Source of the DNA: Amorphoplanes friuliensis DSM 7358
GTDB taxonomy: Bacteria; Actinomycetota; Actinomycetes; Mycobacteriales; Micromonosporaceae
Assembly: GCF_000494755.1 (NCBI RefSeq)
Contig: NC_022657.1
Coordinates: 3,944,001 to 4,008,000, forward strand
Direction: 5' to 3'
DNA length: 64,000 nt
The notes under the pieces were generated by a model. It made no database searches. It worked only from the letters and a program-made list of their open reading frames with translations, and was not told where the DNA came from. How positions within the stretch are numbered: the stretch's first letter is position 1; each line of letters opens with the position of its first letter. Position numbers and translations under genes: made by a program. This document shows, piece by piece, positions 35,239 through 42,290 of the stretch.

Positions 35239-35267
35239 GGTCGTGCCGGAACCGCTAGGTTCGCGGC

Positions 35268-36206
35268 ATGTCCACTGTGATTGATGATGCCCTCGCGCTG
35301 CTCACCACCCGCTACATCTTTCCGGAGAAGGCGCAGGCCGCGGCGGTCGCGATCCGGCGGCGGCAGGAGGCCGGCGAATACGACGGGCTCGACGAGGAGA
35401 AACTCGCCGAGCGGCTGACCGCCGAGCTGTTCGAGGTCTGTGCGGACAAACACCTGCGAGTCCGGACCCGCCCGCCCGAGATGCACGCGTCGCTGACCGA
35501 GGCTGAACTGATCACCGCTTACAAGGAGAGCGTCAGGACCGCCAACTACGGCATTGCCCGCGTCGAGCGCCTCGACGGCAACATCGGCTACCTGGATCTG
35601 CGCCAGATCGCCGATGCGTCGGTGGGTGGACGGGCGATCGCCGCCGCGATGGAGCTGGTCTCGCACACCGAGGCGCTGATCCTCGACCTGCGCAGGAACA
35701 GGGGCGGCTCGCCGAACGGCGTCACCTTCTGGCTCAGTTACCTCTTCGCGGACGACATGACACACCTCAACAACATCTACGACGGTGAGTCCGGCGGGAC
35801 GCGGCAGTTCTGGAGTCTTGCGTACCTGCCCGGCGAGCGGTACCCCGACCGGCCGGTCTGGGTGCTGATCAGTGATGTCACGTTCTCCGCCGGTGAGGAG
35901 TTCTGCTACAACCTCCAGGTGCTGGAGCGGGCGACCCTGATCGGCCGTACCACCCGCGGTGGCGCCCACCCGACGCAGTTCTTCCCCCTCACGCCGACGC
36001 TGGAGATCACCGTGCCCACCGCCCGGTCGGTCAACCCGATGACCGGCGGCAACTGGGAGGGGACCGGTGTCGTCCCGGACGTCGACGTGCCCGCCGAAGA
36101 GGCGTTCGACATCGCCTACCGCCGGGCGCTCGACCACGTGCTCACCACCACGGCCCCGGCGACGGTCCTGGCCGAGGCGCGGGCGGCGCTGGAGGACCGG
36201 AGCTGA
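35268..36206 (+). CDS. S41-family peptidase (C-terminal processing / IRBP-like)
   Basis: 312 residues, no signal peptide. N-terminal helical domain with YIFPEKAQAAAVAIRRRQEA, a short barrel, then the S41 catalytic domain: DLRRNRGGSPNGVTFWLSYL and the nucleophile serine in SDVTFSAGEEFCYNLQ. A GRTTRGGAHPTQFF loop and GTGVVPDVDV follow, as in tail-specific and tricorn-core-like proteases. Bracketed by a terminator upstream and the RiPP promoter downstream, so it is probably independent, although a role in leader removal cannot be excluded. Confidence 0.85.
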   Translation: MSTVIDDALALLTTRYIFPEKAQAAAVAIRRRQEAGEYDGLDEEKLAERLTAELFEVCADKHLRVRTRPPEMHASLTEAELITAYKESVRTANYGIARVERLDGNIGYLDLRQIADASVGGRAIAAAMELVSHTEALILDLRRNRGGSPNGVTFWLSYLFADDMTHLNNIYDGESGGTRQFWSLAYLPGERYPDRPVWVLISDVTFSAGEEFCYNLQVLERATLIGRTTRGGAHPTQFFPLTPTLEITVPTARSVNPMTGGNWEGTGVVPDVDVPAEEAFDIAYRRALDHVLTTTAPATVLAEARAALEDRS

Positions 36207-36212
36207 CCTGCG

Positions 36213-36246
36213 CTGCAACCATGCTGCAACGCCCCGGCTGAACCAT
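36213..36246 (+). promoter_or_regulatory. Predicted SARP box and promoter of the RiPP operon
   Basis: Heptamer CTGCAAC at 36213-36219 and again at 36224-36230, a direct repeat with an 11-bp period (one helical turn). A -10-like AACCAT follows at 36241-36246. Tandem heptamers of this spacing just before a -10 are the known binding form of SARP activators, and a SARP gene is in the cluster (49475). The same heptamers in the same orientation precede lanB. Confidence 0.75.
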
Positions 36247-36286
36247 CGGTCAGCGTAACGCCGGCCGGAGGGACGGGAGCGACAGC

Positions 36287-36568
36287 ATGGACGGTCCGAT
36301 CAAGACGTCGACGTGGTTTCTCGAGCCGTACGCGGACCATTCCGCCGCGTTCGTCTTCTCCCGGGAGCCCTTCGGTGTCAGCGTTCTCGACCGGCTGACC
36401 TGGTATGTCCTGGAGCTGTGCGACGGCCGGACACCCGAGGGCATCCGCGAGCGGGTCGGCGCGCTGCTGGGCGACCGCGCCACCGGCGACCAGGTCGGCG
36501 CCCTGGTCGACCGCAAGCTGGACCTGCTCCGGCGGCACGGGCTGATCACCGCGGGAGCGCCGCGATGA
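36287..36568 (+). CDS. PqqD-like stand-alone RiPP recognition protein
   Basis: 93 residues, preceded by GGAGGGACGGGAG. The winged-helix fold of PqqD is suggested by FVFSREPFGVSVLDRLTWYV (two strands then helix), LELCDGRTPEGIRERVG and a final helix ending LLRRHGLI. PqqD-like RiPP recognition elements hold the leader peptide and present it to modifying enzymes. It is the first gene of the operon and its stop overlaps the HExxH gene (ATGA). It has no catalytic residues. Confidence 0.78.
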   Translation: MDGPIKTSTWFLEPYADHSAAFVFSREPFGVSVLDRLTWYVLELCDGRTPEGIRERVGALLGDRATGDQVGALVDRKLDLLRRHGLITAGAPR

Positions 36569-37653
36569 CCGCCGCCCTGGTCTCCGCTCTCGAACGCAAG
36601 CTCGCCGGCGGCACGTTCGGCCGCGGTGACGACATCCGCCGCACCGGGACGGCCTACTACCGCGGCCTCGGCGCGCTGTGCGCCCAGACGTGTGGCCTCG
36701 ACCCTGCCGACCTGGCACCGGCCGCAGCGCCGCAGCTCGAGTCGCTGCGGCGCGGGGTCCTGGACGCCGCCTTGCGGTTGCTGCTCGCCGGTGACGTCCC
36801 GCAGGGCCGTGCTCTGCTGGCGGAGCACGCGGCGTACAGGCGGGCTCGTCAGGACGACCCGGCGCTCACCGCCGACACGGAGCCGTCCGGGCCTCGGCCC
36901 GCGGCGCTGAAGGCCTGGCACGGCAACCCGGCCGGTGAGGAGCTCGTCGCCCGGTTCAACACGTCGATGGCCGGGACGGCGGACACCTCGGTGGTCGCCA
37001 CGGTGCCGGTGACCACCGAGCTGGAGGCCGCGCTGGCCGAGGCGGCCGCGGTGCTGACCACCGCGCTGCCGCTGATCGGGCCGGACGTCGTCGACGGCAT
37101 CGCGGTCGGGATCTACGACGGCGCCATGAACAGCGGCTACTACGCCGGGACGCCACTGGTCATCTACGTCAGCGACCGCGTCTTCGCCGACCCGGTCCGC
37201 GCCGCCGAGATCGTCCTGCACGAGAGCCTGCACCAGAAGCTCGCCGATCTGGGCGTGGCCCGCGACATCCTGCGGGCCGGTTATGTCGACGAGAGCAGCG
37301 AGTTGCTGCCGGTGCCGTGGGGTGGCCGGGGACGGCTGTTCAGCGCGGACCGGTCGCTGGCGGCGTACCACGTCTACACCCACCAGAGCCTGTTCTACCT
37401 GTCGCTGCTCTGTCGCGGAGCCGGTGACGAGGCCCGGCTGACCAGCAGCCTCGTGAAGTCCTGGGCCCGGGCGCACCACTTCGCGCGCGGGGCCGAGACA
37501 CCCGCGTTCGCCGCTGAGTACGGCGTCGACGGCCGCCGCCTGACCGCCTGGCTGGCCGAGGTGGTCGACGCGCTGGCCGGGGTGCCGCTGGCGGACGGCT
37601 CGGTGCTGCGCGCCCACGCCGAGGGCTACTCGGGTGTGGCCGTGGCCTCCTGA
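36565..37653 (+). CDS. HExxH-motif putative peptide-modification enzyme
   Basis: 362 residues from the ATG overlapping the PqqD-like stop. The key site is VLHESLHQKLADL, HExxH at 219-223, followed by WGGRGRLFSADRSLAAYHVYTHQS, whose core PWGGRGR and AYHVYTHQSL hold further His and Arg candidates. This matches the 'HEXXH motif-containing putative peptide modification protein' family, in which such domains have been shown to be iron/2-oxoglutarate enzymes that beta-hydroxylate RiPP precursors. Zinc peptidase activity is the older alternative. Its neighbour on each side is a leader-binding protein and the precursor. Which residue it modifies is unknown. Confidence 0.75.
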   Translation: MTAALVSALERKLAGGTFGRGDDIRRTGTAYYRGLGALCAQTCGLDPADLAPAAAPQLESLRRGVLDAALRLLLAGDVPQGRALLAEHAAYRRARQDDPALTADTEPSGPRPAALKAWHGNPAGEELVARFNTSMAGTADTSVVATVPVTTELEAALAEAAAVLTTALPLIGPDVVDGIAVGIYDGAMNSGYYAGTPLVIYVSDRVFADPVRAAEIVLHESLHQKLADLGVARDILRAGYVDESSELLPVPWGGRGRLFSADRSLAAYHVYTHQSLFYLSLLCRGAGDEARLTSSLVKSWARAHHFARGAETPAFAAEYGVDGRRLTAWLAEVVDALAGVPLADGSVLRAHAEGYSGVAVAS

Positions 37654-37704
37654 TACCCGCACAACACCGTTCGGGACTGTGACGCTGAAAGGAGGTGAGT
37701 GTTA

Positions 37705-37890
37705 ATGGAATCCATCGAGGCGCTGGAGCGGTCTCTCGCGGACATGTTCGCCGAGCCGCAGGGCCTGAAGGTCGAGGACCTGGGTCTGACGGACGACGTC
37801 GAGGTGCTCAGCGGGGACGTCCGGGAGATCCGGACCGACCTGTCGATCCTGGCGATGAACCGCCCGAAGACGAGCGAGCTGGGGCAGTAG
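37705..37890 (+). CDS. Putative RiPP precursor peptide
   Basis: 61 residues from ATG 37705, with an almost perfect ribosome binding site AAAGGAGGTGA at 37688-37698; a GTG two codons upstream sits too close to it. The first half is acidic and amphipathic (SIEALERSLADMF, then LKVEDLGLTDDVEVLS), as expected for a leader. The C-terminal part carries Arg40, Arg43, Arg53, Thr44, Ser47, Thr56, Ser57 and ends NRPKTSELGQ. There is no cysteine, so thioether rings cannot form. Arg residues are possible targets for the arginase fusion and Ser/Thr for the LanB dehydratase. It sits between the HExxH enzyme and the PLP enzymes and is followed by a 13-bp hairpin. Identification rests on context, so it is an inference. 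Confidence 0.75.
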   Translation: MESIEALERSLADMFAEPQGLKVEDLGLTDDVEVLSGDVREIRTDLSILAMNRPKTSELGQ

Positions 37891-37904
37891 GCCCGTGCGT
37901 TCGA

Positions 37905-37937
37905 GGTGCCGGGCGCGATCACAGCGCGCCCGGCACC
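37905..37937 (+). terminator. Intercistronic hairpin after the precursor gene
   Basis: GGTGCCGGGCGCG at 37905-37917 pairs perfectly with 37925-37937 (13 bp) around the 7-base loop ATCACAG, 14 bases after the precursor stop. No T-tract. Such hairpins after RiPP precursor genes stabilise the short message or partly terminate, so that precursor is made in excess over enzymes. Confidence 0.75.
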
Positions 37938-37966
37938 GGCCCGTCCCCTTGGAGAGGAGCCCCGGG

Positions 37967-39160
37967 ATGACCACACCGCAGGCCGTGCCGCCGCTCGTGC
38001 GGTTCCCGGACACCGCCATCTTCCGGCACGCGCTGGAACTGCCGACACCTGCCCTGGTCTACGACCTCAAAGGGCTGCGTCACTCGGTCGGGCTGCTCGT
38101 CGCCGACGTCGCCACGGTGGCCGGTGCGCAGCTCAACGTCGCCCTCAAGGCCTGTCACACCGTCGGGGTCCTGAGCGAGCTGGCGGCGCTGGGCCTCGGC
38201 GCCGACGTGGCCTCCCTCGGCGAGTACAACCTGGCCCGGGCGGCCGGCTTCACGCGGATCACCGCGACCGGGCCGGCCTTCACGATCGCGGACGCCGAGA
38301 AGCTGCGCGCGGACGGTGTCCTGGTCGACGCCAGCTCGTACGAGCAGCTCGAAGCCCTGTGCGCGGCGTTCCCGGGTGAGCCCGTCGGGGTGCGCCTGCG
38401 GGTGCCGCTGCCGGAGGCCATCGAGAACGAGCACAGCACGTTCGGCGCCCAGAGCCGGTTCGGGCTGCTCGCCACCGACCCGCGCCTGCACGACCTGCTC
38501 GGCCGTACCGGCAACCCCCTGGTCCGGCTGCACACGCACACCGGGCAGATGACGGCGGAGCACCTCGTCCACAAGACCCGTTACCTGCTCGCGGTCGCCG
38601 AGGCGTTCCCCGACCTGCACACCATCGACCTCGGCGGCGGCTTCTTCAGCCTCTACGCCCAGCGCAGCGCCGCCCTGGGCGCGCTCGCGGCAGTCGACCG
38701 CATCCTGCGGCAATGGTGCGAGCGGACCGGGCGCGCGATGACGCTGCAGTTCGAGCCCGGCGGCGGGGTGCTCGGACCCCACGGCTACCTCTTCGTCTCC
38801 GTGCTGTCGTCCGAGCGCGACCACCCGGCCTTCGGGGCCGACGTGGTGACGGTCGACGCCTCCGCCTGGAACTACGCGCCCTGGCACCGGCCCGTCGTCC
38901 TGCCGGCCGACCCGGACGCCACGCCGGGGGAGGGTCGCGCCACGCTGCTGGCCGGCAACACCCTCTACGAGAACGACTTCTTTGGCACCGACGTCCGCGG
39001 CCGTCGATCCACCTTCGACCTCGCCCCCTGTACGCCCGGGGACCGGCTCGTGCTGACCGCCTCGGGGGCGTACACGTCGACCAACAAGCGCTGGTTCAAC
39101 CGGATCGAGCCGCCGGCCGAGTGGGCGTACGACGGCACCGGGATCCGGCCGGTGTCATGA
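37967..39160 (+). CDS. Fold-type III PLP-dependent decarboxylase-like enzyme
   Basis: 397 residues from ATG 37967 (GGAGAGGAG upstream). The alanine-racemase-like barrel begins TPALVYDLKGLRH and the PLP lysine is Lys61 in NVALKACHTVGVL. Other family segments are GADVASLGEYNLARAAGF, SRFGLLATD, HTHTGQ, TIDLGGGF and EFEPGGGVLG (the PLP-phosphate loop, usually EPGR). C-terminal beta domain with LLAGNTLYENDFFG where ornithine and diaminopimelate decarboxylases have CDxxD; here the Cys is replaced, so the activity may differ. Inference: it acts on an amino group produced on the peptide or on a small amino acid used in the pathway. Its stop overlaps the next start. Confidence 0.82.
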   Translation: MTTPQAVPPLVRFPDTAIFRHALELPTPALVYDLKGLRHSVGLLVADVATVAGAQLNVALKACHTVGVLSELAALGLGADVASLGEYNLARAAGFTRITATGPAFTIADAEKLRADGVLVDASSYEQLEALCAAFPGEPVGVRLRVPLPEAIENEHSTFGAQSRFGLLATDPRLHDLLGRTGNPLVRLHTHTGQMTAEHLVHKTRYLLAVAEAFPDLHTIDLGGGFFSLYAQRSAALGALAAVDRILRQWCERTGRAMTLQFEPGGGVLGPHGYLFVSVLSSERDHPAFGADVVTVDASAWNYAPWHRPVVLPADPDATPGEGRATLLAGNTLYENDFFGTDVRGRRSTFDLAPCTPGDRLVLTASGAYTSTNKRWFNRIEPPAEWAYDGTGIRPVS

Positions 39161-40623
39161 CCGCCGGCACGCAGGCCGCGCCCGCGACGGGCCGCCGCCA
39201 CCGCGACGAGCTGAGCCTGGAACGCGAGCTGCTGACGGGGCTGGCCGCCCTGGCCGAGGCCCAGAGTGCCGGCGACGAGCGGCAGTGGGCCCGCTTCCGG
39301 GCCCGCCTCGCCGCGATCGACGTCGCGGCGGACCCGCTCGCCGCCGAACACCGGCTGGAGACGGCGTCCGAGCAGCTCCGGGCCCTGCTCCTGCGCCGCG
39401 GTCACCGCCTCGACGAGGAGCACTTCCGCTCACCCGACTCGACCGGCGACCGGCGTCTGCCCAGCGGACTCGCTTTCCCGCACAGCTACGAGCGCGGACT
39501 CCCGGTCGCCCACCTGGAGAGCCGCCTGGCGTCGACCCCGCCCGACGGGTGGAGTGGGGCGGTGGTCACGTTCAACAGCTGCATGGCAGGCCTCGGCCAC
39601 GTGCTCCAGAGCCTCGTGCACATGCTGCGCCCGGACGAGCGGCGGCCACTGTCGGTGGCGTACTGGGGTGACTACTTCGAGACCGACCTGCTGATGGAGT
39701 ACCTCGGCTCGGCGGTGCTGCGTTACGACAAGGTGGGGGTCGGCGACCTCACTGAGACTCTGCAGCGCGGTGGTCACGACGTCCTGCTGATCGAGCCGGT
39801 CCGCTACAACTGGGAGCTCGACGTGCTCGACGTCAGTGCCCTGCTCCGGGCCTGGCGGTCCGCACCCGACCGGCCGAGGATCATCGTTGTCGACACCACG
39901 CTGGTCTCGCCGCTCTGGCCGACCCGGGCCTTCCTCGACGGGCTCACCGGCCTCGGTGACGTCCTCGTCGTCGAGCTGCGGTCCGGGCTGAAACTCGACC
40001 AGCAGGGCCTCGAGCTGGCCAACCTCGGCATCGCCGAGATCTACTCGCACGCCGGTCCACCGACCGCCGACCAGCTGGCGTCGACCCTCCGGCTGGCCCG
40101 GTCCACCACCGGCTCCGGCATCGCGGTGGCCGCCGCGGCGGCCCTCGACACCGGTTTCGTCGCCGACCCGGCCTGGACACGACGGCACGCCGGTCAGGTC
40201 TTCGCCACCAACGCCCGGCTCGCCCGCGAGTTGGCCGAGGTCCGGGGAATCTTCGCCGAGGTGGTGCACCCCGCGTTGCGTCCGGGCACACCCGGCCTCG
40301 CCCAGAGCCCGTTCGTGATCGTGAAGCTGGCCGAGGACACCCTCGAAAACCACGGGCTGCTGCTCGCGGCCCTGCGCCGGGAGGTGGCGCGGCGCGGGAT
40401 CCGCTTCACCCACGGCTCCAGCTTCGGTTTCCGCTCCCACCGCTTCGAGACGATCGTGCCGCGTGTCGCCCGCCGGGAGGGTCTCTTCAAGATCGCCGCC
40501 GGGTCGCGGTCCGGCCCGTTCCTCGACATCATCACCGACGTCCTCCGTGACCTCGGCGGCCTTTCCGGTATGGCCGCCCTGCGAGCCCGATTCCCCGACC
40601 TGAAGGCGATTCCCCTGTTATGA
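39157..40623 (+). CDS. Fold-type I PLP-dependent enzyme (aminotransferase / gamma-lyase-like), RiPP cluster
   Basis: 488 residues from the ATG overlapping the decarboxylase-like gene. After a ~95-residue helical N-terminal extension comes a fold-type I core: FNSCMAGLGHVLQSLVHML (phosphate-binding region), IIVVDTTLVSPLW with Asp246 for the pyridine nitrogen, and VVELRSGLKLDQQGLELANL with the probable Schiff-base Lys279. The closing domain has TPGLAQSPFVIVKLAE and THGSSFGFRSHRFE, with an Arg likely for carboxylate binding. The family is not one I can name. A transaminase acting on a side-chain amine, such as that of peptidyl-ornithine, is one idea and is unproven. Confidence 0.75.
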   Translation: MTAGTQAAPATGRRHRDELSLERELLTGLAALAEAQSAGDERQWARFRARLAAIDVAADPLAAEHRLETASEQLRALLLRRGHRLDEEHFRSPDSTGDRRLPSGLAFPHSYERGLPVAHLESRLASTPPDGWSGAVVTFNSCMAGLGHVLQSLVHMLRPDERRPLSVAYWGDYFETDLLMEYLGSAVLRYDKVGVGDLTETLQRGGHDVLLIEPVRYNWELDVLDVSALLRAWRSAPDRPRIIVVDTTLVSPLWPTRAFLDGLTGLGDVLVVELRSGLKLDQQGLELANLGIAEIYSHAGPPTADQLASTLRLARSTTGSGIAVAAAAALDTGFVADPAWTRRHAGQVFATNARLARELAEVRGIFAEVVHPALRPGTPGLAQSPFVIVKLAEDTLENHGLLLAALRREVARRGIRFTHGSSFGFRSHRFETIVPRVARREGLFKIAAGSRSGPFLDIITDVLRDLGGLSGMAALRARFPDLKAIPLL

Positions 40624-42290
40624 CCGTGCCCCACCCGGCCGCGGCGCCGCGCCGCGCGCTGCTGCGCTCGGCGGTCCGCGGCCACCTGCCGGTGCTCGGC
40701 CTGATCCTCGCCGTCGCGCTCCTCGGCAGCGTCGCCGAAGCACTGACACCGGCCGCGATCGGGGCCGTGCTGAACGCCGCAACCGACGGCGAAGGCCTGG
40801 CGGCCGGACCGGTGGGCGTGCTGGCCGTCCTGATCGTCGTGGCGATCGTGGCCAGCGTCTGGCGGTACGCCGCCTCGTCACGGCTGCGGATCCGGGTGGC
40901 GTTCCAGCTCAAGCAGCGCCTCGGCCTGGCCGTCGCCGGCCGCGCCCGAGCGATCGGCCGTGAGGTGTCACCGGGTGAGCTCGCCACCGCCATGACCTCG
41001 GACACCGACGCGATCGCCGGCTACCCCGGCGCGCTCATCCAGCTCATCGCCTCGGTCGTCGCGTTCGCGGTGGTGGCCGGCTATCTCCTGACCAGCTCGC
41101 TGCTGCTCGGGGCGATCGTGCTGGTGGGGGTGCCGCTGCTGATGTGGACCACGACCCGCGTCGCCGAGCCCCTCGAGGGCCGCCAGCGGGAGCAGCGCAG
41201 ACTCCTCGGCCGGCTCGGTGACCTGGGCTCCGACATCGCCCTCGGGCTGCGGATCCTGCGGTCGATCGGCGCCGAGCAGACGTTCCGCACCCGGTACCGC
41301 GAGACGTCACGGCAGGCCCGGACCGCCGGCACGGGGATCGCCGGCACCGAGGCGCTGATCGAGGCGGCCAAGCTGCTGCTCCCCGGCGTCCTGCTGATCC
41401 TGGTCACCTGGGTCGGCGCCCGCCTGGTCCTGCGGGGCAGCATCGAGCCGGGTGAACTCGTCGCGTTCTACGCCGCCGCGGCGTACCTGGTCGAGCCGCT
41501 GGGTGCGCTGGCGACCTTCGTGACGACGCGGGCCCGGTCGCGGGTGGCGGCCGACCGGGTGCTGCGGGCCCTCGCCGTCGACCCGCCCGGCTGGCCCGGC
41601 ACGGGCACCACGGCGTCCGGCGACCTGCGGGACGGCACCACCGGCGTCGAGGCCGCCGAAGGGGAGTTCACCGTCGTGGCGATCGGCGACGAGCGTGACG
41701 CGGGTGCGCTCGGCGCCCGGCTGGCCGGGCTCGACCCGGTCGACGCGCTGACCACGACGATCGGCGGCGTCCCGATCGTGGCACTCGACCGCTCGGCCCT
41801 GCGCCGCCTGGTCCGCCTGCACGGCGCGGAGCCCACCCTCTTCTCCGGTACGCTGCGCGCCAACGTGGACCCGGGTGCAGCCGCCGCAGACGCTGCGGTC
41901 GCCGGAGCGCTCGCCACCGCCGTCGCCACGGACGTCGTCGACGCGCTGCCGGACGGCCTGACGACCGTGGTCGGGGCGCAGGCGCGCACGCTGTCGGGTG
42001 GCCAGCGGCAGCGGGTGGCGCTGGCGCGTGCGGTGCTGGACGCACCGGCGTACCTGATCCTGGTCGAACCGACCAGCTCGCTCGACACGGTGACCGAGGT
42101 GGAGGTCTGCGGGCGGATCCGGGCGCAGCGGGCCGGCCGCACCACGGTGGTCGTCACGACCAGCCCCGCCTTCCTGGAGGCCGCCGACCGGGTGGTCTTC
42201 CTGGCCGGTGAACCGATCGGCGGCACCCACGCCGAGTTGCTCGCGACCAGCGAGGACTACCGCACCTTGGTCGCCCGGGAGAACGCATGA
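40620..42290 (+). CDS. ABC half-transporter with degenerate ATP site (Walker A, Walker B and H-loop lost)
   Basis: 556 residues from the ATG overlapping the previous stop. Six membrane helices in an exporter-type domain (residues about 1-310). In the nucleotide-binding domain the Walker A is gone (VVAIGDERDAGALGAR where GxxGxGKS/T belongs), the Q-loop is RLHGAEPTLFSG, the Walker B Asp is Val482 in YLILVEPTSSLD with Glu483 kept, and the H-loop His is missing (VVVTTSPAFLEAADRV). Yet the signature LSGGQRQRVALARAV at 458-472 is perfect. It should therefore pair with the next gene product, lending its signature to that partner's ATP site. Likely exports the mature peptide. Confidence 0.85.
   Translation: MTVPHPAAAPRRALLRSAVRGHLPVLGLILAVALLGSVAEALTPAAIGAVLNAATDGEGLAAGPVGVLAVLIVVAIVASVWRYAASSRLRIRVAFQLKQRLGLAVAGRARAIGREVSPGELATAMTSDTDAIAGYPGALIQLIASVVAFAVVAGYLLTSSLLLGAIVLVGVPLLMWTTTRVAEPLEGRQREQRRLLGRLGDLGSDIALGLRILRSIGAEQTFRTRYRETSRQARTAGTGIAGTEALIEAAKLLLPGVLLILVTWVGARLVLRGSIEPGELVAFYAAAAYLVEPLGALATFVTTRARSRVAADRVLRALAVDPPGWPGTGTTASGDLRDGTTGVEAAEGEFTVVAIGDERDAGALGARLAGLDPVDALTTTIGGVPIVALDRSALRRLVRLHGAEPTLFSGTLRANVDPGAAAADAAVAGALATAVATDVVDALPDGLTTVVGAQARTLSGGQRQRVALARAVLDAPAYLILVEPTSSLDTVTEVEVCGRIRAQRAGRTTVVVTTSPAFLEAADRVVFLAGEPIGGTHAELLATSEDYRTLVARENA

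Noticed and set aside
32904..36218. 1104-codon open frame on the minus strand
   Set aside because: It is antisense to the PQQ-type dehydrogenase and S41 peptidase, both with clear domain motifs; its translation is low-complexity Asp/Arg/Val-rich, typical of shadow frames in GC-rich DNA.
37699..37704. GTG start two codons upstream of the precursor ATG
   Set aside because: The strong AAAGGAGGTGA element ends one base before it, leaving no spacer; the ATG at 37705 has correct spacing.
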